A stretch of 64,000 nucleotides of DNA from Bugula neritina (lineage: Eukaryota > Bryozoa > Gymnolaemata > Cheilostomatida > Bugulidae). Where the stretch lies: the NCBI GenBank assembly GCA_964035545.1, contig OZ037770.1, positions 427,001 to 491,000 of the forward strand, given 5' to 3'. Made by a program: the position numbers and the translations under genes. Numbering within the stretch: position 1 is the stretch's first letter; the number at the start of each line of letters is the position of its first letter. The notes below the pieces were generated by a model. It was not told the DNA's origin, did no database searches, and worked only from the letters and a program-made list of their open reading frames with translations. Below are positions 36,001 through 47,008 of the stretch, piece after piece.

Positions 36001-39000
36001 TTAGCTATAAATAGTATAAGTTTTATAGTACCTAACAGTCAAAGGTCAAATGTCAAAGGTCAAGGCGATCAGAAATCTCAAATCATTTCAGTACATACTC
36101 ACACAAAATTCATTATAAAACAAAATTGTTTAGGCATCTAACCTTAAAACAGTATGTAAATGAAAACTAACATACATAAGAATATTTTAGTACTGCATAA
36201 GTGAAGTGTGCCAGAGATTCTTCAACTACTTATCTTTCACAATACAAACAATAAAAGTGAGATCTCAGTTATACTTTCAAAAAAGTCTTGTCTCTATATG
36301 GCCTGTCCTGATTAATTGTCTTTGAAATATCTGTCTGCACAGGATAGTTAAGGGCAACTTTTTAGCGCTGCAACTGCCTTGCTCAGGTTTGCATTGTAAC
36401 TGTGTAAAAATTTAGTACCAGTAAAAAAAATCTCATTTAATTGTATGCTACTAGAATCAAAATTTAAAAACTATGGTGTGAATCTTATTTTTTTCCAGTG
36501 CAACTTTTTGGAATTTTTTCATTCTTTTGCAAAGTTATAGAAAAAAAAACTGCACATTTTCGGCTAATTTTGCCTGAAAAGTTGATTGTTTAGTACCAGT
36601 AAAATAACTTAGCAAGAAAGCATGATATCTGAATAAAAAAGCAATGACTTAGATTTTATTTAAATTATGGATTTATATACTGGAAATGGTATATTTCTTT
36701 TTAAGTTTCTTCAGTAAACGCGTAGAGATGGGAATATAATATAGGGGTCTACATATTGTAAGTCACAAGCTTGCTAGCTAACAGGCTATAATGACTAGCT
36801 TGCTGTTATTGGTTGTAGTTTGATCTCAGGCTACACAATAATAAGTAGGTAACACGCATGCCACCCACAGAACAATATTGTACAAGAAATTAAACTACAT
36901 TTTAATAGAAATTGTGCTGCTGTTTCAGGCTAGTTAGCAAATTTGATTTAAACAAAAAATTTGTAACTTGCTATACCTTGGGGGGGCCACACAAATATAG
37001 TTAGAGGGCCGAATCCGGCCCCCGGGCCTCCTGTTGGACAGCCCTGGTATAGAGGGTGGTGAGAATGAGTTAGTTACTGAGAACATAACATAGACTTTGA
37101 TGTGTATGAGAGTTTGATAACTATCTTATCAACTTAACGGTATCTTATCAGAAAACACGGCTGCTGTTCAAGACCATGCATACGAAGTCCCAGTAATTCT
37201 TCAACCCTGCTTGAAGTCTATAAAATTGTTTCTTGAGTTAGACTGGGTTTGGGGACCACACTTCATCTGAGGGGGGGTCGTGTTTGTGCCTGTTCTACCA
37301 CTAGTTGTTATTGCTAATTCAATTGCAAAGCTAGAATGACTCAGCTATATATAGCTAGCTACTGTTAGCTATTAAGCTGTCACATTAGAGAATAGCTGTT
37401 ATTTTAAGCTATTTATAGCAAACAAGCAGATGACAAATACAATTAGTGATCAGTGTCCTACTAGGCATAGACCCACAAGGTTTCGCAGTTGGTAATGGTT
37501 GGTCTGTTATATAAGAAAAGTTGGTGATTGATTCCTGATTAAAAATAAAAATGAAATCCAACCCTCTCTGGCCTAGTAGTTTATTCAGCGGTAAATGAGC
37601 ACCATGCAGCCTCTACTTATAATGCACTCTAATTGGTCATAAGTCTTCAGAACGTAAAGTCTATGAAGAAACTTTAATGAAACGGTTTTCTATTTGCGAA
37701 CAGATAACTCCCACAAGTTTGAATCATTTGCCAAGAGAGAGAAAAAGCTGACCAATGAATACAAAGAGTTTGTCAAACAGATTTCTCAAATGCACACAGA
37801 GTTCAGTCAGAAGAAGAAAGAAACTTTCTACAGATTTGAAGATCTGGTGACGGGATACCAGGAGGAAGAAAAACTGAAAGAGTTGGACAAGATGGTGGCA
37901 GAGCAGGTCGGTGTGTTGAAATGATATTACTAATTATGTCTGCTAGCAAGTCGGAGGTCTCGAGTTTGAATCCCAGCGAGTTTTATGCACCTAAATGTTT
38001 ATTTAGAATAATTTCAGTCCTCATAACGATCCATTTTAACTTCGGCTGAAGTTTTTTTAATCTCAAACAACTTGTTCGTGAGAAACAAAGATGAAGCTTT
38101 ACGCAATCTCAAAATAAATTGTGTGAAAGGTAGTCAACTGATGACAGTATCAGTAACAAGTTTTAATTTAATATCTCACAACTTGTCAGCTTAAAGAGAC
38201 AGAAGTAAAAATGACCAGTTTGCAAAAGAGAATATAGAACATAAAATAGTTATACTATTAGTAATTGTTCAAAACTTTCGTTTATTTTCACTCTTTAGTG
38301 AGTTATTAGTGTGTAGGTTAGCTAATTAGAATCTGTAACAATTCTATTAAAAAATTGCTAATAATTGGTTTCCATCCAGATAGCTGAGATCAACAGACAG
38401 GCAGAAAAAAGAAGACGGGAAATCAAAAGTTTCCCCGCTATAATGGATAAGGAAGTGACGCGTTACACAGATGAGCTACAGACTAAGGAGGACCAACTAG
38501 GAGATCTAGAACATTCTCTAAGTCTGATGATGAGAGAGTGTCATGTAGCTGAGATGATTAGACAGAACAAAGGAAACAAGGAGAAAATACAGCAAGCCTT
38601 AGCTCTCACCACTGGCTCTTGTAATATCTTGAGGGAAATGGTGGTCGCCCCTACAGGTAAGTAACTTGATCTAGCCAAGAGTAGTGGAACTGCTTGTTAT
38701 GCTGTTGATTGGAGTTTCCAATGTAATATTGAAGCGGCTCCCAGCATTATAATATAGTTGTCACATGGTTTTATATTATTATGTCATTGGGTATTGAGTT
38801 TTAAATATATTATGAGAGCCTGTCATCTTTAATTATGTTGGTCCTCAGGCTATTGGATAAGATGGGTGGTATTTATCAAAACCCCTTGTGCTAGATTAGT
38901 TCTTTAACGCCTAAATTGCTTGATATGTAGATTAAAGACTGCATGATATCAACTTGAAAATTTACAAGGCAGCTTTTTCAGGAAATGTGGGAAAATTTGA

Positions 39001-40236
39001 GGCATCGCTGAGACCACTGATTCCCACAAAGTTGACAAAGCTGTTCAATGGCTCATCTAATGTACAAGTCAGTCACATGACGCTGACAGATTGCGGAGAT
39101 CTGCTGTTCTACTCGTCTGGAGAAGTTAAGATTATGGATCTCAACATGAAGCTCACTAAAGCCTCAAAGGCCATAGAAAATGTTGTTCGCTTAGCTCAGT
39201 TTAAAGATGTGGTGTTTGTGGTAACCTATGCCGGAAATATGTTGAAGTGTTCCAGTTACAGATATGCTACGTTGTCTGAGTTGAACGAGATATGTGAGTA
39301 CCCTGCTGGATATATATCTTCCTCCATTGCTGTCTGTGAAAAGTATGTTGTGCTGGTTAACAATTCTAGCTACACCTATTGCCTGCGGGTGTATGACCAC
39401 GGTGGTGTTCATCAACGCGATGTTCAGGTAAACCGCAGCATTCAAGGGATCTGGACACTTCCCAACTCCTGTATTCTGATTAGAACGGACCAAAACCAGA
39501 ACTTGAAGCTTGAAACCACAACGTTTGTACTCCATGATTGTGGAAAGAGTTCTGTTGCTCCTTCAACTACAGATGGTGCCGGTTTGTGTTATGATGCTCC
39601 TTGGACAGGAAACAGGCAGAGCACCATTTCTTGCCGCAAAATTGGCTCAGGTGATTCTAACTAAATAAAAACTATTGTTTGTTTTTGGATTATATCTCTT
39701 TGTGAGAACCAGGATGGTAAAGTTTTCGAATAGACTAAGAACTATGTATGGTATGGCACACAGGCAATTACTGTTGTTTGCCCTCCCTGGCAAGATTAAT
39801 GGCATGCTGGGATTTAAACCCATGCCTAGTGCAGACTAAGCAATGGAACCAATAAACTACAATAGCATCAATTATGCAAACGATAAAATAATTCAAAAAT
39901 ATTTTGCAACTAAATCTTGAGACTGAATCTTCAAGTTTATTCTGATAATTTTTCAAGATGTTACTAGAGCCTTATTAAATTGTCTTTTACGAAAACATTT
40001 ATTTTGTAAATTCTGATAAACAATCAGCACGCGCTCTCAAAATGAGATTATTTTGAGGCTTTTATTTAGCAATAACAGTTGAAAGATAGTTCTCCATAAT
40101 ACTTTCAGGTGACGAACTGTCAGTGAGTCTCAACACAGAAGAGTACAGAAGTATCCAGTCCATGAGTATTAAGGGCAGTGTACTTGCTTTGGCTGATGAC
40201 TATAGCAAGATCCATCTTTATCATATTAACTACTAA
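33039..40236 (+). CDS. TRIM-type protein, copy 2 (tandem paralogue)
   Basis: Same seven-exon plan as the gene upstream: 33039-33193, 34069-34240, 35128-35311, 37704-37906, 38380-38656, 38982-39650 and 40109-40236. Exon lengths are identical except exon 6, which is one codon shorter; the product is 595 residues. All RING and B-box cysteines and histidines are kept. Coding exons are nearly identical to copy 1 in exons 1, 2 and 5 and more divergent in the C-terminal beta domain (for example YICSCY-region loops), which in TRIM proteins is the target-binding part. Introns 1-3 have gained tRNA-like SINEs and a hAT element absent from copy 1. The exon 5 donor is canonical. Both copies look intact, so both may be expressed. 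Confidence 0.85.
33645..33760 (-). mobile_element. tRNA-derived mini-SINE
   Basis: Minus-strand order: GTTGAGTTTACCCAG leader, GTCCCGTGGTGTAATGGTTAG, an anticodon-like loop TTGCAAG (GCA), GGTTCAAATCC, tail GCAAAATTATTTTTT. In intron 1 of TRIM copy 2. Confidence 0.75.
34560..34660 (+). mobile_element. tRNA-like element (best-preserved SINE copy)
   Basis: GAGTTTACCCAG leader, then TGGTGTAATGGTTAG, anticodon loop CTGCAAG (anticodon GCA), and a perfect T-arm CGGGTTCGAATCCCG. Six of seven acceptor pairs are possible, so a functional tRNA cannot be excluded. The shared leader and the AAAAGTTTTA tail favour a SINE. Confidence 0.6.
34900..34980 (-). mobile_element. Degenerate tRNA-like SINE fragment
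   Basis: The minus strand reads GCAGTGTAATGGTTGCATGC, a damaged A-box region of the same family. The B-box is decayed. Intron 2 of TRIM copy 2. Confidence 0.45.
35373..37046. mobile_element. Non-autonomous hAT transposon with perfect 8-bp target duplication
   Basis: The left terminus CAGGGGTGTCCAAC and the complement of the right terminus CAGGGCTGTCCAAC are inverted repeats. Both sides are flanked by GTATAGAG (35365-35372 and 37047-37054), the 8-bp duplication typical of hAT elements. Subterminal GAGGGCC/GGCCGAATCCGG blocks are also hAT-like. The 1,674-bp interior has no transposase frame. Located in intron 3 of TRIM copy 2 and absent from copy 1. Confidence 0.92.
37930..37990 (+). mobile_element. 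3' fragment of tRNA-like SINE
   Basis: GCTAGCAAGTCGGAGGTCTC followed by GAGTTTGAATCCCAGCGAG matches the anticodon-to-T-arm part of the local SINE family. The head is missing. Confidence 0.5.
39780..39870 (-). mobile_element. Degenerate tRNA-like fragment
   Basis: The minus strand contains GGGTTTAAATCCCAGCATGC, a B-box-like T-arm, preceded by a weak A-box. Intron 6 of TRIM copy 2. Confidence 0.35.
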
Positions 40237-40617
40237 CTCATCTCACATCTACTGACAAAATACATTCTTTTCCAGTGGTGAAACTATATCAAAGAGCTAC
40301 ATAGTTCTAGTTTGATAGTACCTAATTGAATTTGCAGGCAAATGTTTACTAATCTACAATGGGCAGCTTTCTAGTTTTCTTTTATGCTTGAAATTAGCTG
40401 CACTATTAGTTGAAATACAGATTGTAACTTTCCTATATTTCAGGTTTTCATAAAAATAGCAGGAAAGCTGCATAAAAGTTAGTGAAGACTTGCATAATAA
40501 ACATTTTTTACTGTTTTTAATAAGTTTTTCAGGTGGTGGAATAAAGTTACTTATAAAACCTTGTGAAGCTCTGCATGAAATATTTGAACTAAATGACCAT
40601 TGCATCGTTACATGTTA

Positions 40618-40759
40618 TATAAGCAGCTCTGAGTTGAAGGTGAATGAGTGCAGTAGTTTGGGGTCCTCGAGCTTGAGGGCTCTAACCTAAGCCACCTAAA
40701 AAAATCTGGAGAACCCGAAACTACTGCACTCAGTCACCCTCAACTCATAGCTGCTTATA
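40618..40759. mobile_element. Foldback (MITE-like) element
   Basis: Arms of about 53 bp, starting TATAAGCAGCTCTGAGTTGA on the left and the complement of ..CAACTCATAGCTGCTTATA on the right, match with a handful of changes around a short spacer. No coding content. It lies just downstream of TRIM copy 2. Confidence 0.65.
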
Positions 40760-41049
40760 GAACAAGTCGTAACCCAATAGTACCACAATGCCACTTCCCT
40801 TTTACATTTGTTTAACGCATGAAACTCTAAACCGAGAATAACTACATTTCGGTGTCAGTTGATTGAGCAGATGTTATTCTGGTAGAAATGAAACAAAATA
40901 AAAAAGTAACAGTAAATATTTGACAAAATATATGAAGAGAGATTCTGATATGATGGGAGATTACAAAATAATTATAATATGAACACTATATGCCGTTTGA
41001 CTAGTATAAATAAAAGAACTAATAAATATAGCAATTAAAAGCAAAAATA

Positions 41050-41132
41050 GCAGCAGCAGTACTAGTAGTAGTAGTAGTAGTAGTAGTAGCGGTAGCAGTA
41101 GTAGCAGTATTAGTAGTAGTAGTAGCAGTAGC

Positions 41133-41163
<31 letters not shown>

Positions 41164-41410
41164 TAGCAGTAGTAGTAATGGTAGTAGTAGCAGTAGTAGT
41201 ACTAGTAGTGGTAGTAGTAGTAGTACTAGTAGTAGTAGTACTAGTAGTAGTAGTACTAATAGTAGTAGTACTAATAGTAGGAGTAGTAGTAGTAGTACTA
41301 CTAGTAGTAGTACTAATAGTAGTAGTACTAATAGTAGGAGTAGTAGTAGTAGTACTAATAGTAGGAGTAGTAGTAGTAGTACTAGTAGTAACTAGTAGTA
41401 CTAGTAGCAG
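41050..41410. repeat. (TAG)n trinucleotide array
   Basis: About 360 bp of AGT triplets with ACT switches, between the convergent ends of TRIM copy 2 and the JmjC gene. Confidence 0.95.
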
Positions 41411-41587
41411 TAACAGTAAATATATGAGGCATCTATAAAACTTGAAGCAAGGAAAACACAAATAACTAAATTCACTATGAAATCAGGAAGAGCAATCAGT
41501 TTAATCTGAGATATAAAAATATTTAGAAATATACTCTCTACCCAACTAAGACCCAGCTGCACAACAGAGTCTGTGAACATGAAAAAT

Positions 41588-44159
41588 TCAGAGTGAGGTT
41601 TCTCCGCACATAAGTCTTTCCCAAACTTCTTCGTTACTACGCTTAGCGGAGTCGAGCACGCTCTCTGGCAGGAGGGACATAACGACCTTGACCTGCTCCT
41701 CTGGTGTCAAGGTCAGATAAGTGTGAGGCAGCTGCGACTCCACCCCTGTGCACTGAATAACCTCCTCCAGTACACTTCTGTAGTTGTTTCTGTTCATAAA
41801 CTGACTGGATATAGCCAAGGACTCCTCTAGGTTGTAGGCCTGTGAATAGTAATAAGTTGCTAGAGCACAGGCTAAAGGGCAGAAGATGTCTACAGATCGA
41901 GTCTTGAGAAGTGAAACTCGAGATCAACAAGAGCTGGTTTGAGTTGAAGTTCTGGTTTTACTTCACAAGAAACTATATTAGCCTGAGAGTCAAGTCTCAG
42001 GTTATTAGGAGTAAATCAATCCTCTGCTCTCTGCTCAATAACTCTCCGACTGAGTCATGAATCAGAGGCCAGCTAGAGTGACAGTTAGAATGACAGGTAG
42101 AGTGACAGCTAGTGTGACAGTTAGAATGACAGGTAGATTGACAGCTAGTGTGACAGTTAGAATGACAGGTTATGTGACAAGTACAAGTGACAGTTAGAGT
42201 GACAAGTAGAGTGACAGCTAGTGTGACAGTTAGTGAGTCAGCTAGTGTGAGTCAGGAGTGAGTCAGGGGTGAGTCAGGTGTGAGTCAGCTAGTGTGAGTC
42301 AGGAGTGAGTCAGAGTAAGGATGAATCACCTGATGGGCCCACCCGGTGGGTATGAAGAGAAGTTCTCCAGCCTTCTGTTCAAACTCGAGAGTAAAGTGGG
42401 ACATCTCCTCCACCCCCGCACTGAAAGAGCCGGTAGAGAATGAGTCTACGTTACTGACTAGAAGTGGACAGTCGAGGGGGAAACCAGATCTCCGCTGATT
42501 GAGTTTGAGTGTGTTACTTGGGTCAGGGGGCCACATCTATATAGGAGTAGTATTACATGAACACATCTACATATGTATAGTATTACATGAGCACATCTAC
42601 ATAGTAATAGTATTACATTAGCACATCTACATAGGTATAGTATTACATGAGCACATCTACATAGGAGTAGTATTACATTAGCACACCTGCATAGGGATAG
42701 TATTACATTAGCACATCAGCATATCAACAGTATTACATGAGCACATCAACGTAGGAGTAGTATTACATAAGCAAACTGCACCTTCCACTTCTTGACTCCT
42801 TTGAGCAGAGCGATGGTGCCCGTCCAGTTATACGGATCCACGTGGAGGTTGGATCTGGAGTGTTTAGTTCCCCAGAGCAACATGGCGTTTCTCGGTTTGA
42901 CTTCTTCAGGAAACAGCTGGAAGAAGTCCTCGTCTGCATATTTCTACAGATGAATATTATAACACCATGTGACAGGAAACGCGATGGAGAGTTCGTCAAC
43001 ACTAAGTATAGAAGAGAAACTGGCAGTTACTGAAATGGGAGGGAGCAAACTTCCGGAACACCTGGATAGATGGGTAAAACTACTTACAATCCCAACTTTC
43101 TGAGGTCAAGAATATTTGTACACAGGTTACGACTACAGCTAGACCAAACTTATTATTCAACATACATTTCAACAAACCTTATCATAATCTAGACCTGTGT
43201 TGTGCGAATGAATTGAAAGCGTGAGTTACCAACATGGCTACTATCAACTACCAGTGCAGTTACTACCAACTACCAGTGAAGTTGCAGTTAGTAGTGGAGT
43301 GATCAACATACGTTGGGTCCAACATCCTTTAGCAGTGGTGGATGGTTAGTAATAAAGTGCTCGTCAGTGGCGTAGGACCAGTGTGTAGGGGTTGTCTTCT
43401 CAAACGTGAGCTTGTAAAACTCACCAAGAGACATGACTTGACCTGAGGACTGTGACAGCGTGCCCTGGAAGTGAAACGGTAGATGAGTTACAAAAGGGTA
43501 TTGAAGTTATATTAGTTAGAGTAGTAGTACTAGTATTAGTTAGAGTATTAGTTAGAGTAGTAGTTAGCCTAGGGCCACACGGTGCGTATTTTCGCATACG
43601 AAAATTGAAATCACAAGTAGCAAAGGTGTCCACTGTGCGCGTTGAGAAAACATTCGCACTTGTCGCTCTGCATTTTCAACGCAAGTGCGAATCGTCTCTG
43701 TCGTCATCACCTAATTGGCTGGTAGTTATTCAGCGAGCCCAATTTCTTTATTTAGTGCTATATTCCAGTAAATTGCGTTTTATTGAAAGCGAGTGCGATT
43801 TAAAAATGAAAGCTTTATTTATCACGCATCACTGACGCTACAGTGGACACCTTTGCTACTTGTGATTTTAATTTTCGCATGCGAAAATACGCACCGTGTG
43901 GCCCTAGGCTTATAGTATTAGTTAGCGTATTAGTAGAGTAGCTACTAGCTAGTAATAGTATAGTATAGTTGCGGTTACCTTAGTTTGTGTGACGGTGATG
44001 TTGGATTTTGAGTAGAATTTGTAGAGAAAGTCTTTACTCCATTGAAAGGCAGACCAAAAGGGAACCACATCGGTCACTATGAGAGGCCTGAAAACAGTCT
44101 ATTCTGCAGTTACTACTAGTACTGCTACTAGTATGACTATTACTAGTGCTACTACTAGC

Positions 44160-44190
<31 letters not shown>

Positions 44191-45159
44191 TAGTACTACT
44201 AGTACTACTACTAGTACTTCTACTACTACTAGTTACAAATACTACTACTGTTGCCATGGTTACTACTGTTGCTATGGTTACTACTAATGCTGTTGCCATG
44301 GTTACTGTTGTTGCTATGTTTACCATTTAGTATCCCACATATCCCTGAACTCAGCTACACTCATATCTGAACGTCTGGCCACAGTGGAGGGGAGGAAGGG
44401 ATCCTGGTGGTACTGGGCTGCTATGTGTGACCTCATCTCTATGGACTGACCCCAGTTGAACCTTCAGAATATTATACTACATTAATCTATATTATGTTAC
44501 AATAATATACTATATTAAATTATGTTACAATATATTATGTTACACTATATTATGTCACAGTGTATTATGTTACAGTATATTATGTCACAGTGTATTATGT
44601 AACAATATATTAAATTATATTGTATTACAATATATTACACTATAATATATTACGTTACACTATACTATATTACAATACATCATATTATTTTCCAACACTA
44701 AATATTACACTGTTACATTACGCTGCACTATATTACATCACACATATATTACGATATATTAGGCCTATTTAGATATCAAGAAAGAATATTACATGATAGA
44801 CAGCACCACACTAGTTACTAGAAGCATGTAGGAGTGAATACCGACACATATTTGGGTCGCTGGTAGGCCACAAACAGAGAGAGTGTCTGCACGTAGTTAC
44901 CGAGAGATACCATCACCATGGCAACGAGGGGCAACACTGCCAGCACAACCAGCCCTGAAACATGACAATACAATAGTTTACCACAGAGTAGAGTGTCAAA
45001 GGTTACTAAACGAACTCTGATTGGCCAACACAAAGGAAGTCAGCATCTGTCTCACTCACCCCACGAACTCCCCGACAGCAAACTCATCTCAGACTTTGAC
45101 TTTCGCTGACTTTTGTTGACGACACATGCCTTAGAGGACCTGCTCCTGATTATCCTCAT
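41588..45159 (-). CDS. Membrane-anchored JmjC-domain (cupin_8) oxygenase
   Basis: Eight minus-strand exons: 45060-45159, 44842-44954, 44339-44445, 43979-44087, 43312-43464, 42782-42943, 42330-42536 and 41588-41839, about 400 residues. A short basic N-terminus (MRIIRSRSS) is followed by one hydrophobic segment ([18 protein letters not shown]), suggesting a type II membrane protein with its catalytic domain in the lumen or outside. The Fe(II)/2-oxoglutarate site is complete: [14 protein letters not shown] gives the HxD pair (about H228, D230), and [16 protein letters not shown] gives the distal His (about 316). Relatives such as JMJD4/JMJD8/HSPBAP1-like proteins hydroxylate proteins or are poorly characterised. 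The exon 3 acceptor is uncertain: 44461 extends the frame in another phase, while 44445 keeps phase with exon 2. Introns hold tandem repeats and a MITE. The gene converges with TRIM copy 2. Confidence 0.82.
42060..42320. repeat. GTGACAG / GAGTCAG tandem repeat in JmjC intron 7
   Basis: Degenerate units of about 12-36 bp built from GTGACAGTTAGAATGACAGG, passing into GTGAGTCAG units next to exon 7. Confidence 0.8.
42533..42772. repeat. 30-bp tandem repeat (8 copies) containing a splice acceptor
   Basis: Eight 30-bp units of the form ACATCTACATAGGAGTAGTA + TTACATGAGC fill the short intron between exons 6 and 7 of the JmjC gene. The first unit overlaps the real exon 7 acceptor, so most other units carry a similar TATGTAG|ATGTG site on the minus strand. 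Confidence 0.9.
43567..43909. mobile_element. PIF/Harbinger-type MITE in JmjC intron 4
   Basis: Long inverted termini of about 70 bp with few mismatches start GCCTAGGGCCACACGGTGCG on both ends. The element is flanked by TTA on each side (43564-43566 and 43910-43912), a TWA duplication typical of PIF/Harbinger. At 343 bp it has no coding capacity. Confidence 0.85.
44108..44245. repeat. (CTA)n trinucleotide array
   Basis: ACT triplets with ACTAGTACT junctions in intron 3 of the JmjC gene, followed by GTTGCCATGGTTACTACT units. Confidence 0.85.
44462..44790. repeat. Degenerate TATTATGTTACA tandem repeat
   Basis: Intron 2 of the JmjC gene is largely built from variants of TATATTATGTTACAGTG, period about 17-18 bp. 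Confidence 0.7.
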
Positions 45160-45172
45160 CCCGACTCTGTCT

Positions 45173-45283
45173 GTCTGTCTGTGTCTCTAGCTATGTCTGT
45201 CTGTGTGTCTCTATGTCTGTCTGTTCGTCTCTAGCTATGTCTGTCTGTTCGTCTCTAGCTATGTCTGTCTGTGTGTCCGCCCT
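45173..45283. repeat. TGTCTGTCTG-type tandem repeat upstream of JmjC start
   Basis: Units of about 36 bp, TCTCTAGCTATGTCTGTCTG plus TTCG or TGTG, within 20 bp upstream of the predicted start codon and therefore probably in or beside the 5' untranslated region. Confidence 0.8.
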
Positions 45284-45575
45284 CACACTTACACTAGACA
45301 CCGCGTAGTATCAACAGCTCTACAAGAGAAATAGTCAACAGTTGAGTGAAATACTCGTAGTGTTGACTAACAGCAGAGCAAACAGTGACTGGAAGGTAGA
45401 GTTAGTAGTGAGAGTAAATATTCCCGTATGTATAATACAGAACACCAACAGTGATACCGAATATGACAAATTAACTACAATTCCAGAGTATGTCTATCAA
45501 ATAACTCATTGCTAAGGGCTGTGGCATTGCTAAGGCAGGTAAAACACTCAACACTGCGTCTAAGTACATATAATA

Positions 45576-45773
45576 ATGTCTACAGTAGGCACTATAATTT
45601 ACAAATGTATATTAAATGTTACATGTTGCCCTTTACAACAGAGCAGTAAAGTACTGAATACTGTAATGATGAAGCTTACTAAACAAGGCACTGGAAACAA
45701 TCCTTATAATTATGAGATCTTGAAGAAAAAGCTAACCATGCTTACCAGTTCAGCACTAGAAGCACAAACCTAA
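45576..45773 (+). CDS. Possible small gene or terminal exon, unrecognised
   Basis: A 65-codon frame. From 45642 it looks like a real exon: a pyrimidine-rich acceptor (GCCCTTTACAACAG) is followed by a soluble, charged peptide (KLTKQGTGNNPYNYEILKKK) up to a stop. Upstream exons, if any, would lie between the JmjC start and this point, and none is clear. I do not recognise a family. It could be chance. Confidence 0.25.
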   Translation: MSTVGTIIYKCILNVTCCPLQQSSKVLNTVMMKLTKQGTGNNPYNYEILKKKLTMLTSSALEAQT

Positions 45774-45975
45774 CAATCAACACAGTTTTAGAGAAGCATT
45801 GAGTGAAAGAATATTATTGCATTGACCTTTCACCTCTTGCTGCCAGAAACCTTTGAAGCAAAGTTTCATCAATGAATCAAAATAGATTTAGCTTTCACCA
45901 GTTACTATATAAATATATTCTGCTTACACTTCATGTCCTGTATTTTTCAGTAACCAGTGATATGATTGGCTGTTG

Positions 45976-47008
45976 CTAGTATCCTGTGTTGTGATTGGTT
46001 CCTGGTGGAGGTGTGGCAATCCAACCCCGTAAGATATGACCAATCTCAGATACCTTTGAATTAAATCCCTTTGAGAAACCAGCTGTGTCATTGGACATAA
46101 TTTTCCATCCTCTCCTCTTATTGGATGTCACCTTTCTGAAAATGAGCCAGCAAAATATAGTGGTGTGCCTTGCTATGACAGAATAATACTGAATCTATTT
46201 GTGGCTTTAAAGTTGAGTACAAACTATAGCAGTTGCTATGGTGACAGTATGCCAGCAAATAGACTGAGGCCACGTGTAGCAGGTAAAACTTTACACAGGA
46301 TACAATTTAAACAATAAACACAAAGGCACAAACTAAAATCGATAATAATGAATTTTTAATTAGTTTTAGAGAACCAAAGGGAAAAACAAATACAATATCA
46401 GAATATTACTTTGAGCTAACTGAGAGAGTGAATATTAAACAATATAATATGCTAGTCAATCTATATTTTAATGAGCCATTGCAAAAGAGCAAAGCAGAAA
46501 TTGCCATTTGTAGACTTTGCAGTGACAGAAGATAGATAAGACTATGAAAAACAAGAAAAAATAATTTGTTTGAAAAATAAAATTAGTTGAGGTAATACGT
46601 TGGCCTGATTTTTTAAAAAATATGTTACGACCACAAAAAGCTCAGGAAACTATTTATAACTCTATTTACATTTACCAAATATAAAATACTAAATTCACTT
46701 GACGATCATTTTTTTCATAAGAAAATATTCCTATTGAGTGAATATTTTATAACATCCATACCTAACATATTGTGTTATTGCTCAACCTAATAATAACAAT
46801 AACGGTTCTATTATGATCAAAATCGCTATTCTTGTGAAAATAATTTATGATGAAGCGTCAATTTAAATTGAGCCAAGGATTGTGCCCTCAATGTATTGAC
46901 AGACTGCTGCTTGTAGCACAACAACTACTCTACCTGAATGCCTTTGCTGACATCAGCAACAGTTTTGTCATTAAGTAAACCATTTGAAGGAACGAGAGTA
47001 GCAGAAGC
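45976..47008 (-). CDS. 3' exons of an unrecognised gene
   Basis: Two minus-strand exons are supported. The first, at 46934-47008, has acceptor TTTAG and donor CAG|GTAGAG, 25 codons reading ASATLVPSNGLLNDK... The last exon, about 45976-46131 or 46135, ends in a polar tail with GWIATPPPGTNHNTGY and stop TAG. Two reading phases link them consistently, depending on whether the last acceptor is TTTTCAG|A or AAAG|GTG, so the first exon's frame is not settled. Upstream exons between 47 and 48.5 kb could not be placed. The peptide has the look of a small cytosolic or ciliary protein, but I recognise no family. Confidence 0.35.
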
